22,957 nt of DNA from Zelonia costaricensis (taxonomy: Eukaryota; Euglenozoa; Kinetoplastea; Trypanosomatida; Trypanosomatidae): positions 1 through 22,957 of the forward strand of contig JASAOO010003115.1 of the NCBI GenBank assembly GCA_030849075.1, given 5' to 3'. Of the stretch, positions 8,486-17,111 are shown piece after piece. Both the position numbers and the translations under genes were made by a program. Under the pieces are notes generated by a model. That model saw only the letters and a program-made list of their open reading frames with translations. It did no database searches and was not told the DNA's origin. The first letter of the stretch is position 1. Each line of letters starts with the position of its first letter.

Positions 8486-9064
8486 CGCACTCAACGTCTT
8501 CAGCGTCGCCGCCGTGCGTGTCTGCTCAGCCTGCTCGGCCCACGGATGCACCACTCGCGCCTTCTTTCTCCTTCACAATTCTCCGCCGCCGCCTCCCCTC
8601 GCTCTTCCAACGCACGTGCACTTCACTGCCTGCTGCACCGTTTTTTTTTGTTTTCGTTTTCCTCGGCCGTCGACGGCACGGTGCTCGTCGCACGAGGCCT
8701 TCTTTATTCTCGCGGGTTCATCACAGCTTCACCCGTCGACTCTTCGTTGTTTGCTTGTTGTATTTGTGCCCCCTCCTGCACAGCCAGCACCCCAAGGGCT
8801 TATACACCGTCACAGACACGCAGTCACGGACTGCCACGCTCCTCCCTCTTCACATACGTTGAGTACTTGTACTTTGCGCTCCTTTCCCAGTTCTCTGTTT
8901 AGCCCCCTTTAGCCCCCTTTACCTCCCCCGTCTCCCGCCTCCCTCTTCCCTTCTCTCCCTCTCCGTGCTTCCCGCCCCGTCGTACACACCCAAACACACG
9001 AAACCCGAGGCGAAAGGAAAAGAAAAGGGCAACGACAGACGACGTAGCTGCACCCTTTCCGCGC

Positions 9065-9151
9065 ACCCCTCCTCCTGCTCTTTCTTTCCCTCCTCGTCTC
9101 CCCATCCCCCCGCCCCTCCTCCTTCCCCCGCGTCTCCTGGACTCCTATCAG
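9065..9151 (+). promoter_or_regulatory. Predicted trans-splice acceptor for the carrier gene
   Basis: A tract of more than 70 nearly unbroken pyrimidines is followed by AG at 9150-9151. The 36-nt leader to 9188 has no other ATG. This is the strongest acceptor candidate in the window. Confidence 0.7.
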
Positions 9152-9187
9152 TAGGGATCTTTGGTTTGTAGTAGTCACCGCTAATTC

Positions 9188-10681
9188 ATGCCCGCACCCG
9201 CAACAGCAGCAACCTCTTCGCCGCCCGCCCCCGCCGCAGCTGCAGCGCCGCTGACGAGCGCGTTGGACGGCAGCACTCGCCCGCACAAGGATGGCTTCTT
9301 CTATTCTGCCGGGCCGGCGCTGCTGAGTGGGGCGTCGCAGGCGATTCTCTTCAACCCTATCGACCGCGCCCTGTACGTGCGCGTCAAGTTCCGCCGCCGG
9401 CGCTTTCTGGACAAGCGCAATTTCGAGCGACCTTTTCAGGGCTTCATGAACGCTGTGGTCTACCGCACCCTCGTCGGGGCATCGTACATGTTTTGGCAAG
9501 ACAGCGTCCGCATCGCGATTGAGCGGGTGGCGCCGGTGCGGTGCCAGGCTGACGTCTCACCGCAGCTCAACTCGATGCTGATTGGCCTCGCCGCGGGGTC
9601 GCTGAACGGTTTTGCGCTCAACACGCTGCAGGCCGTCAAGTTCCGCATGTGGAACACAGATGAACGCGGCATCACGTTTCTCCGCACGGCCGTGCACATG
9701 TACGGCGAGGGCGGCGCTGCCATCTTCTTCCGCGGCTGCGTCACGACGATGGTGCGGGACAGCGTCTTTGGCGTGGTGTACGAGACAGCACGGCGGGCCT
9801 CGGCGTGGAAGCGCTTCTTCGATCGGCAGGTGAGCTTCATGTACGCACTGGTGGACTCCTCAATGACGGGCACGCCGCCCTCGCTCGCCGCAGCGGAGGG
9901 GGCCGATGGGGGCCAGCGCGTGGCGGCGTGTGCGATCCGCGGGGACGCGACGGCCGGCTTCTCCAGGGAGACGGGGTCGAGCGCTGCCGGCGCATCGGTG
10001 GGGGCTGTGCCTGCCCCCACGCTGGACAATGTGCTGACGCACCACGAGGCCACCGCCGTGCACGCCGGGACGATTGTCCTCAGCCAGGCACCCAAGTGCG
10101 GCTTGTGCGCGTTCGTCTCCAACCTCGTTGCCGCAGTGCTGGCGTCCATCCTGAGCTCGCCCTTCAACTATGTCCGCTCCATCGTGTACGGCACCCCCGC
10201 CGGCGCCATCCCGCTCGGCTACATCCCCCTGCTCAAGTCGTTCTACACGCAGTTCTTCTACACGTACCGACACGGCCGCAGCTACACGGACCGCCACGGC
10301 ATGCCGGAGCTGGGCGACACGGAGCACGGCGCGCGTAGCGCTGCCCGCACGGCGACAACGTCGGCCTCCACCGCCAGTGCTGCCTCAGCATCAGGTTCCA
10401 GTGCGCCAACGGGGTCGAGCGCCAAGCCGGCATCATCCTCTGTGGCGCGCCGCTGGTACATGGGGGTGAATAGTGGTGGCAGGAGTTCTCTTTCTGCGAG
10501 GGTTGCGACGTCGGCTCGGGCGTGGGCTGATGTCCATCGTCACCACCCCATCGCCGCCTGGACGTGGGCGAACAGCCGCCTGAACATCGGGTGGGGTTCC
10601 CTGCGCGTTGGGGTGGGCATGGCCATGGGACAGAGCCTCTTCTACATCGCCCAGGACTTTGTGCGCAGGGACGCTCGCTAG
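9188..10681 (+). CDS. Divergent mitochondrial carrier family (SLC25-like) protein
   Basis: The 497-residue product has the three-fold architecture of mitochondrial carriers. Repeat 1 spans about 39-115 with FNPIDRALYVRVKF (55-68). Repeat 2 spans about 128-205 with NTLQAVKFRMW (145-155) and the strongly carrier-like FFRGCVTTMVRDSVFGVVYE (180-199). Repeat 3 runs from about 303 to the end with SSPFNYVR (323-330) and a last helix region near 465-490. The PX[DE]XX[KR]X[RK] signature is degraded in every repeat: P57/D59 lack the following K; the second has T146/Q148 with K151 and R153; the third has P325/N327/R330. Two inserts, about 222-295 and a Ser/Ala-rich one at about 381-420, and an Ala/Pro N-terminal tail take it well beyond the usual 300 residues. 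It is expected in the mitochondrial inner membrane, though a peroxisomal location is possible. The substrate cannot be predicted. Confidence 0.8.
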   Translation: MPAPATAATSSPPAPAAAAAPLTSALDGSTRPHKDGFFYSAGPALLSGASQAILFNPIDRALYVRVKFRRRRFLDKRNFERPFQGFMNAVVYRTLVGASYMFWQDSVRIAIERVAPVRCQADVSPQLNSMLIGLAAGSLNGFALNTLQAVKFRMWNTDERGITFLRTAVHMYGEGGAAIFFRGCVTTMVRDSVFGVVYETARRASAWKRFFDRQVSFMYALVDSSMTGTPPSLAAAEGADGGQRVAACAIRGDATAGFSRETGSSAAGASVGAVPAPTLDNVLTHHEATAVHAGTIVLSQAPKCGLCAFVSNLVAAVLASILSSPFNYVRSIVYGTPAGAIPLGYIPLLKSFYTQFFYTYRHGRSYTDRHGMPELGDTEHGARSAARTATTSASTASAASASGSSAPTGSSAKPASSSVARRWYMGVNSGGRSSLSARVATSARAWADVHRHHPIAAWTWANSRLNIGWGSLRVGVGMAMGQSLFYIAQDFVRRDAR

Positions 10682-10904
10682 CAGCGCGCACACGGTACGC
10701 ATTACGTGTTCAACTGCTCCTCGCTCTCTTCGTCTTGTTTCGAAACTTTTTCGGGGCACCGTTGTGAACGTGTCTGTCTCGGTGTGTGCGTGTGTGAGCG
10801 CGCGGGGGGCGCGTGTGCGTGTGCGTCTGCGTGTGTGGTCTGTGACGACGACTGGGTGAGCGACACTTGAGTTGCACGTGGCTCTTGCGCGATTGAGTAA
10901 GTGC

Positions 10905-10917
10905 GTGTGTGTGTGTG
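10905..10917. repeat. Short (GT)n tract
   Basis: Six and a half GT units inside a broader TG-rich stretch beginning near 10768, in the probable 3' UTR of the carrier gene. Confidence 0.8.
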
Positions 10918-11003
10918 CACGTGCACCTGCTTTCCGTGGTGTTCTTGTAGAGCGGCAGAGGCGTTGCGGTGCATGACGGAGAGCGCCCTGCCTCGCTCTT
11001 GCT

Positions 11004-11018
11004 CCCCCCCCCCCCCCC
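11004..11018. repeat. Poly(C) run, 15 bases
   Basis: Fifteen consecutive C residues, the longest homopolymer noticed in the window. Confidence 0.9.
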
Positions 11019-11707
11019 GGCCTTCCCTCCTCCTTTCCTCGTCACTGCATGCCGCATGCGTATCCACGCCTCCTCCCCCCCCCCCTCCTGTTGTTCTTTT
11101 CTTATTCACCGCACTCGTCACCGTGTCGTCCTCCACTGCGGGGCCTGACAACCGAAGCGAAAGGAAAGTTGGACGTGCCCACGGTGCAACACTCCGCACA
11201 CGCGCATGTCGGCTGTCCACTGGCACCCGTCTCTCCTCCCTTTTCTCTCCCCCACCCGCAGGGGAGGGAGGGGGTGGGAGAGGGGTACGCTGGAGGCGCG
11301 CGGCGCGCCATCAGAGAGTGGGCCTTGCGCGAGAGTCCACTTGGCTGGAGTTGCCCGCTTCCTGGTCTGTGAGCAAAAGGAAAGAACGCGCTGCGTGTCT
11401 CTCCTCCTCTCCTAGGATCCTCTTGTCTCCTCACGGTGGCACCACTCCCCGCCGCGCACCGCCAGGAAGCACGCACGCACGCGCACGCAGACGCAGTGCG
11501 CCTCCTTCCCCCCCCCCTCCCACGAGCCGCAACACGGTGTCCTCGTCCACTCGCTCCGCAACAAGTTTCCGTCGCCTATCCGCCTCTACGCTGCCACCGC
11601 CTCCCTCTAATGCCGTTTTGATTTCTTCAAACGCGTGAGATTGCGTGTCGCACCGGCGCGGTGTGCCACGACACGAGCGCCACATCGTCACTGTCACCAC
11701 ATCACAC

Positions 11708-11723
11708 ACCTCTCCTTCTCCAG
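11708..11723 (+). promoter_or_regulatory. Predicted trans-splice acceptor for the winged-helix repeat gene
   Basis: A CT-rich tract of about a dozen bases ends in CAG, with AG at 11722-11723. The 112-nt leader to 11836 has no ATG. Other AGs between 11780 and 11815, after a second C-rich stretch, are alternatives. Confidence 0.55.
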
Positions 11724-11835
11724 CAAGCGACGCGCCCCGCCAACTCATACGACGTGCACCCCACTCCTCCCCCGCACCCTCAGCCTCAGCGTTCTTGCAG
11801 CGTTTCCTGCTTTGCGAAGGAGCCCCGTCATCGCA

Positions 11836-14400
11836 ATGCTGCCGGTGCGCCGCCGCGTCGCGCGCACGTCGGGGTGGACTGCCGGCCGAGCCGCAGCCTC
11901 GAGTGTCTCGTCGCTCCCCGCCCCCGCCCCGCCCCCTGCCACGCCGCCCGCGGCGGTGGGGCCCTCGTGGCGTGTGTGGAGGCCAAACGCGGCCCTCTCC
12001 GCATCTTCGCGGCCTCACACCGAGGCCAGTGGGTGCGGGGTGCGCCTGCAGCCGTGCGTGTTGCAGGCGCGTGGGGTGAGCAAGTTGAGCAATCCAAACC
12101 CCTCTGTCGATGACATGCTCGTCGTGTTCACCCGCTCGCTGCTCCGCTCCACAGGGCCGCTGCCAGTGTCGAAGCTATCGCAGATGATCGGCGACGAGTT
12201 TCTCGAGAAGATCGGGCGCGACGAGGGAGGGCTGGCGCGCTTTCTCATGAAGCACACGGAGTCGTTCTGCGAGGTGCAGATCCCTGGCCGGGTGCATGTG
12301 GCCATGACGCTGGAGACGATCTGCACACTTCGCAGTCACGGCGACAAGACGCTCGCTGTGCGGCTGATTGGTCTGCTCACCGTAGCCTACCACCTGCCCG
12401 GCACCCCGGTCGTGAAGTCACTTGGGCTCACCTCACCCAACCCCAGCATCCCGGAGCTGTGCAAGGCGCTGCGACACTGGGCCCTTGTCTCGCAGACGCA
12501 ACTGACGCGGTTCCTGCGGCAGTACGACGATGTGTTCCAGTTCCAGCCCATCACCCAAAACGTGCGCCTGCGCGCCCTCAAGCCTTTCGGGTCGGTGCCT
12601 GCCATCCGTTCGGACTTGCCGCTGACAGTCGAGGCGCGCAAGGCTGAGGCGACTCGGGGGCGGCTGCAGCTGTGGCTGGGCACGGTGGTGCCCTCGCAGT
12701 ACCACGTGCCGATATCCTACCTCATGGAGTCGGCCACGGCGTCGCGGCTCTCGCAGGATCTCTTCGAGCGCGACCCACCGACGCTGGAGGACGTGCGGCG
12801 CGCCTTTCAGCGCCTGCCTGCCCAGTTCGTTGACGTCCGCGCCTTCGCCAACACCCCGGCGGCGGTGTTTGTGCGGCTGTTGCGGCCGGAGCAACTGCTG
12901 GTACAGTTCGGGGTGCCAACATACTCCACCGAGTCGCCGCCACCGGAGGCGAGCACGACTCGCTACGACCCCACCCACCTCGGCCGCAAGTTGACGGCCG
13001 CGCTGCAGGCCCGCGCCGGCGCCAACGCGCATGACCAACTTCGCCTGCAGAAGGGACTGAACATGGCCGACCTGCGCGACTTGGCGCCGGCGGCGCTGAT
13101 CGACGAAATCGAGGCGTTCTACGGGCTCGCCAAGGGAGGTGACCTGCGGGTTAGTGTGCTGCTGCTGGATCGAATGCGCCACCTCTGGGAGGTGCACCTC
13201 GACAAGGCCCAAGTGCGGCCGTGGGCGTTCCTGCCGCAGTCGGAGCAGCCGTCGTCGCTCATCCTCGAGACGTCGCCGGTTCCGCGTGTGATGCTGCACC
13301 TGCAGCACTACGTTAAGCAGGGCGGGCCCCAGACCACCGCGGAGCTCTTCCGCCTTCTTTCACCGGACTTGCAGCAGGCCCTGTGCACCGTCTACGCCCC
13401 CATCAAGCCCCACGGCGACGGCACGACGCCAAGCCCGAGTGAGGAGAGCGGGGCCGTGGCGGTGGGCGAGTTTGCGAGCACGCACAGCCTCTTCTTCACC
13501 CCCCAAAACGGCCGACTGTACACTCCTATGATCGCCGCGGAGGGGATGCTGCGGTCGGACGGCACAGTCATGAAGCCACACGAAGTCGAGGAGGCGACGA
13601 AGAATGGCGAGCAGCCGTTCCGGCCCCGCGCCCGCGATGAGGACCGGTCCGCGTGGGACTTCACGGAACTGGATCTCGCCAGGTTCATGTACGAAGCCCT
13701 CCCGCCCGGCCAGCCGGTCAACGTGGACGCCCTGCGCACCGTCGTCTCCGCCGAAACCCACCGCCGTGGTCTCCCGGTTCACCGCGGCTTGAAGTTTGTG
13801 CGGCGTGAGTTTTTCGAACGGCACCCCAACTTCTTCCGGCTTTACTCGTACTTTGCCTTCGACAGGCTTATCGTCGGCCGCGTCGAGGACCCGCCGCCGC
13901 CGCCGCACGTGCTGCAGCCGGACTTGGATGGCCTCATGGTGTTGCTGAAGTTCATGGCGCTTCTTTCGACCCGCTCCGTCACCGACGGTGCCCTCACTCG
14001 GTCCCTGCCGCCCAAGGTGCGCCACTTCCTGAAGCGGTTCGGCTCCGTGACCGACATCGCCGAGCAGCTGCCGATGTGGTTCTCTGTGCAGCGCGACAAG
14101 TCGAATTTCGGCTCGTCACTGATTCGCTACATCGGTCCAGTGGCGGAGACGCCGAAGCCGACGAAGTGGGCCGTCAAGCCACACCCAAAGGGGGTGCTGA
14201 AGCGCAAGGTGCCCAACGATCCCTTCCTCGAGTTTGAGCCCTTCTCGGTGGACGATACGCCGGAGGGGTGGAATGCGGAGTGGAACGAGGACGACGACGA
14301 CGCCGCGCCCGGGGTCGTGACGGGCAGCACGGTAGCAGGGGTCGCTCCCGCAGCACCCGCGGCAACCACAGGTGCCGCTGCCGGTGCCCCTGTAAAGTGA
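11836..14400 (+). CDS. Large putative mitochondrial protein with repeated winged-helix-like units
   Basis: I do not recognise this 854-residue protein as a named family. Its N-terminus is Arg-rich, hydroxylated and without acidic residues for about the first 60 positions, as expected of a mitochondrial presequence, followed by a Pro/Ala linker. The body shows a recurring unit of two or three helices, then a helix of type FL--H---F, then a hairpin with V/L at alternate positions. Examples are FLMKHTESFCEVQI (136-149), FLRQYDDVFQFQP (226-238), AFQRLPAQFVDVRAF (323-337), MRHLWEVHLDKAQV (447-460), STHSLFFTPQNGRLY (548-562), FFERHPNFFRLYSYF (659-673) and IAEQLPMWFSVQRD (741-754). This resembles OST-HTH/LOTUS-type winged helices, which bind RNA or proteins. 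The C-terminus is acidic then Ala-rich. A role in mitochondrial RNA editing, processing or ribosome assembly is inference. The start is the first ATG after the acceptor. Confidence 0.75.
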   Translation: MLPVRRRVARTSGWTAGRAAASSVSSLPAPAPPPATPPAAVGPSWRVWRPNAALSASSRPHTEASGCGVRLQPCVLQARGVSKLSNPNPSVDDMLVVFTRSLLRSTGPLPVSKLSQMIGDEFLEKIGRDEGGLARFLMKHTESFCEVQIPGRVHVAMTLETICTLRSHGDKTLAVRLIGLLTVAYHLPGTPVVKSLGLTSPNPSIPELCKALRHWALVSQTQLTRFLRQYDDVFQFQPITQNVRLRALKPFGSVPAIRSDLPLTVEARKAEATRGRLQLWLGTVVPSQYHVPISYLMESATASRLSQDLFERDPPTLEDVRRAFQRLPAQFVDVRAFANTPAAVFVRLLRPEQLLVQFGVPTYSTESPPPEASTTRYDPTHLGRKLTAALQARAGANAHDQLRLQKGLNMADLRDLAPAALIDEIEAFYGLAKGGDLRVSVLLLDRMRHLWEVHLDKAQVRPWAFLPQSEQPSSLILETSPVPRVMLHLQHYVKQGGPQTTAELFRLLSPDLQQALCTVYAPIKPHGDGTTPSPSEESGAVAVGEFASTHSLFFTPQNGRLYTPMIAAEGMLRSDGTVMKPHEVEEATKNGEQPFRPRARDEDRSAWDFTELDLARFMYEALPPGQPVNVDALRTVVSAETHRRGLPVHRGLKFVRREFFERHPNFFRLYSYFAFDRLIVGRVEDPPPPPHVLQPDLDGLMVLLKFMALLSTRSVTDGALTRSLPPKVRHFLKRFGSVTDIAEQLPMWFSVQRDKSNFGSSLIRYIGPVAETPKPTKWAVKPHPKGVLKRKVPNDPFLEFEPFSVDDTPEGWNAEWNEDDDDAAPGVVTGSTVAGVAPAAPAATTGAAAGAPVK

Positions 14401-14430
14401 GGAGATGTGCGCCGAGAACGGGTTTGTGAG

Positions 14431-14448
14431 TGTGTGTGTGTGTGTGTG
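14431..14448. repeat. (TG)9 microsatellite
   Basis: Nine perfect TG units only 30 bases after the stop codon of the winged-helix repeat gene. Confidence 0.95.
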
Positions 14449-15330
14449 CGTGCACGCGTGGCCGGCGTGGGCCGATGCGTGCGAAATGGGAGGGGGGTTG
14501 CCTCGCTCGTCGTGTGGGAGTCTACGAGTGCGGCGTTCGTTTGCTCACAGATCCTTTTTTTCTTTCTTTGTGAGGAGCCGTTGCGTTGCGCAGTGGTTGA
14601 GCGGGGGGGTGAGGCGTGCCAGCTCACGCCGGGTCGTGGATGGCTGTTGTTGCGCCAAGGCTGGATGCGGTGCACGGTGTTCTTGATGACACCGGGGGAA
14701 TGACATGAGCCATGCACGCAGAAAAAAAAAGAAGAGAGAAATACTGGAGTGCCGTCAGGTCACAGACTGCGGCTGGAAAGGGTCAAATCAAGATGCGAAC
14801 TCTACAGATGCTGCTGCGTGCTGCTCGCTGGCGAATCACCAATCCTCCCACGTAAAACGCAGGTTGATGTCGCTCCGGCACCGAGCTCAGTCGAGGGGGG
14901 AGGTTGCGCGTGCTGTGCCACCCCTATGCGTCATTCTTTTGGTCCTTTTTTATTTTTAGTGACCTGAGCAATCCAAGGGGTCTCTCTGCCCGCCGGACCT
15001 CCTCGCTTCCCAAACTCTACCACAATCTCCACCCTTCCCCCTGCCCCCTCCTCCCATCTTTCGCCTGCGACGTGGGCAGGGCTGTCCGCGCCTCCCTCTC
15101 TTGTCTTGCGTGCGGCGAGACTCCTTCGTCACAAGTGCCGTCGCCCTCAGCGAGCTGCAACTCTCTGGGTGCCCCACCCCCTCCCCCGTGTCTCTCCATA
15201 TCAATCGTAGCCCTCATACAATCAACTCGTTTCTGTAGAGGAGCGGCTATCCTCGTAGTAGTGCACACCCACACACGCGCACACAGGTTTACTGTGTCCC
15301 CTCCTCCTTCCCTTCTTCACAGACAGCTAC

Positions 15331-15399
15331 ACTCGTCTCCTGCTTTGTCTCTCCTCTCCCATCACCTTCTTCAACCCCTTTGCTTTCTTTTCACCACAG
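15331..15399 (+). promoter_or_regulatory. Predicted trans-splice acceptor for the short ORF
   Basis: A long T/C-rich tract ends in CACAG, with AG at 15398-15399, eight bases before ATG 15408. The quality of this acceptor is the main reason to believe the short ORF is, or was, the start of a real gene. Confidence 0.65.
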
Positions 15400-15407
15400 C
15401 AGCCAGG

Positions 15408-15782
15408 ATGCGTCGGTCGGTGTTCTACATGGGGCGCAGCTTCACGCAGCGCCACCTGAACGCGTGCCGCAGCCCCCTCGCGACAGGGTTCGTTCGTCCC
15501 AACATCTTTTCCTCCACCACCGCCGGGCTCGCCGCGTCGCCGCTGTGTGGGATCGGCTGCGCCGGTGCGGGTGGGGTGGTTGGCTCAAACGGTGCCCTCG
15601 TCACGTCGCCAGAGGCGGCGCTGAGTCAGCTGCTGACGTCCATTATTGCGCAGGGCAAATCGATTTCCGTCCTGGCCAACTTGGCGTGCATCCAAAACAT
15701 ATCAACCTGCGTCTTTGCATGCGAAAGAGTATTAGTTGGATTTATGTTGAGAACACCTGAAGCGGCAGTGCATCGTTGCTGA
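15408..15782 (+). CDS. Short hypothetical protein with presequence-like N-terminus; possibly truncated gene
   Basis: The ORF encodes 124 residues and I recognise no family. The first 40 residues are rich in Arg, Ser, Thr and Ala with no acidic residue, fitting a mitochondrial presequence. A Gly/Ala-rich stretch (about 41-65) and a short amphipathic helix (about 69-80) follow. Up to about residue 90 the codons end mostly in G or C, like the other genes. From about residue 95 they turn to CAA, ATA, TCA, GCA, GAA, AGA, GTA, TTA and GGA, which are rare elsewhere in the window. The reading frame therefore seems to leave authentic coding sequence near 15680-15700 and to run through AT-richer DNA to a chance stop. 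It could be an intact lineage-specific gene, a 3'-truncated relic, or a gene disrupted by an insertion or rearrangement. The acceptor immediately upstream supports transcription. Confidence 0.5.
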   Translation: MRRSVFYMGRSFTQRHLNACRSPLATGFVRPNIFSSTTAGLAASPLCGIGCAGAGGVVGSNGALVTSPEAALSQLLTSIIAQGKSISVLANLACIQNISTCVFACERVLVGFMLRTPEAAVHRC

Positions 15783-17111
15783 CGGGCTTGCGCTTCGGCG
15801 TCGAAGGAAGAGTACACTCACACACAGGTGTGCGTCGGAGAGCCGCCCACGCACAATGCACCTCCTCCGTAGCAGCCACGCTAATACACACACACTCTCT
15901 GTCGATGTACCGTGTAGTGATTGTGCGTGCGTCCTCCGGGCCCGTCGCGTCTACCCGTGGCTTCCGCGTGTCGTCCTCTCCGAGTCTCCCTCTGTGTTCC
16001 TGTTCACGGTGATGGATGATGATGCCCGGCTTCTCTGAGCTTGAGTGTGTTTGCGTCTCCTCTCACCGCCTCCCGCCCCCCCCCTCCCTTCCCATCCTTC
16101 TCCCATACCTCGGTCTCCTTGCGTGCTTCCCTCGCCCTTGTCCCACCACGTCCGCCGCACCGTCATGGCCGAGGCGCTGACACACGAGCGCGCATGCGGC
16201 GAGAAGAACAGTGGAGGAGGGAAGGTGGAAATCTGAAGTAGGGGAAGACGTGGAGAAGATGGAGCGAGCACGTGCGTGTTGGCGAAGTCACCGATGCGGT
16301 GATGGAGAATGAAAAGAAAAAGGAAAACTGCGAAAGTTATTAACGAACAGAAACAGGCATCTAGTGTTGTACTCCACAGGTTGGGTGTGGCATATGTGTG
16401 TGTTTGTGCGTTGAGAGGAGAAGGGACGTGCTCGTGACGGGGAAAAGATGATCCACCACCACCAAACGACCTCTTTGTTCGTAGTTGCCGTCGCCGTCCG
16501 CCCGCCCCCCCCCCCTCGCGTGTGCCCCTGCTGATGACAGCCTCTTGCTCCTTTCACCGCAGAGGAGGTGCGCCAGCCACGGCACTCTTCTCCCTGACTG
16601 GCGTTATAATGCCGCCCTTCCAAGTACGCACTGTTTCCTCAATACGTAAAAAAGGGAAAAAAGTGGAAGAAGGGAGCGCCTATTTACCCAGCTGCAATCG
16701 CATTTGTGACGTGGCGTGATTTGCCTTTCTGTTTTCGAAGGCTTCCCCTGCGTAATTGAACAGTGGCGCTCCGTGCTGCGGAGCCGACGTTCCCTGCAAA
16801 GCACAGCGCATCTCGTGGCAGCATCGCGCGGCGTCGTACCACTGCACCGTATCCGCCATCTCTGTGTGCCCTGCGAGACGAGGCGAGCGACTGTGAAGCG
16901 TGCTTTGGTGTGCCGCCTCCCACTTGTACGCTCCTCACTCTCACTCTCTCCTCACGCTTGCTCGCCGTCGGCACCTCCGACACGGCGCGGCCCGTTTGTC
17001 CCCACCTCGCTGTGCCTGTTTTCCTCCTTCCAGATCGACGCGGCATCGCGGCTTTCGTGCCCCCTCACCCACGCGTTTCCTACTGCCCCGCCCTCCCAAC
17101 CAATAGTAGTC
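15783..17111. other. Intergenic region before the small Tim gene
   Basis: This 1.3-kb spacer includes a CA patch (about 15886-15897), a strong CT block (about 16052-16145), an A/G-rich island (about 16302-16331), a TG patch (about 16395-16408), a C run near 16505-16515, and an acceptor-like tract ending in AG at 16561-16562. That last site is followed by a 36-codon ORF (16609-16719) which includes the basic, A-rich patch at about 16646-16670. The leader of the next gene begins after 17033. No confident gene is present; the small ORF is discussed as a finding. Confidence 0.6.
17009..17033 (+). promoter_or_regulatory. Predicted trans-splice acceptor for the small Tim gene
   Basis: A T/C-rich tract ends in CCAG, with AG at 17032-17033. 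The 78-nt leader to 17112 contains no ATG. Confidence 0.65.

Larger units (their letters stand above)
7101..9187. other. Long intergenic region (2.1 kb) before the carrier gene
   Basis: The spacer starts with GT/T-rich probable 3' UTR, including (GT)13 at 7411-7436 and more TG-rich DNA to about 7675. An A-rich island follows at about 7806-7826. Next come an acceptor-like tract (8333-8372), an (AC)10 tract (8466-8485), a T-rich run near 8641-8665, a 10-base tandem duplication (about 8898-8920) and two large CT-rich blocks (about 8921-8975 and 9065-9140). Several open frames exist, but none has ATG-initiated, compositionally coding-like sequence, so I call no protein gene. Confidence 0.65.
10682..11835. 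other. Intergenic region before the winged-helix repeat gene
   Basis: This 1.15-kb spacer begins with GT-rich 3' UTR (about 10768-10917), followed by a C15 run (11004-11018), more C and CT blocks, an A-rich patch at about 11372-11387 and CT-rich DNA leading to an acceptor at 11722-11723. The frame of the downstream gene is open back to 11635 but has no ATG before 11836. No gene is seen. Confidence 0.7.
14401..15407. other. Intergenic region before the short ORF
   Basis: This 1-kb spacer starts with (TG)9 at 14431-14448 and G-rich 3' UTR, then an A-rich island at about 14721-14737. A T-rich tract ending in AG at 14958-14959 follows, then C-rich DNA, a CA patch near 15265-15286 and the strong acceptor region for the short ORF. 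No separate gene is supported. Confidence 0.65.

Noticed and set aside
8898..8920. Tandem duplication of a 10-base unit (TTTAGCCCCC type)
   Set aside because: Only two copies, inside a C/T-rich spacer; simple slippage explains it.
14575..14660. tRNA-like A-box sequence (GCGCAGTGGTTGAGCGG)
   Set aside because: No matching B box or T-arm with a paired stem follows at the right spacing, and no acceptor stem could be formed.
14700..14760. A-rich tail that could mark the end of a SIDER-type degenerate retroposon
   Set aside because: I could not recognise the SIDER signature sequence or a target-site duplication by eye; a search with a SIDER profile would decide.
16165..16236. 23-codon ORF after a strong CT block
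   Set aside because: There is no AG between the pyrimidine tract and the ATG, so the first usable acceptor would remove the start codon.
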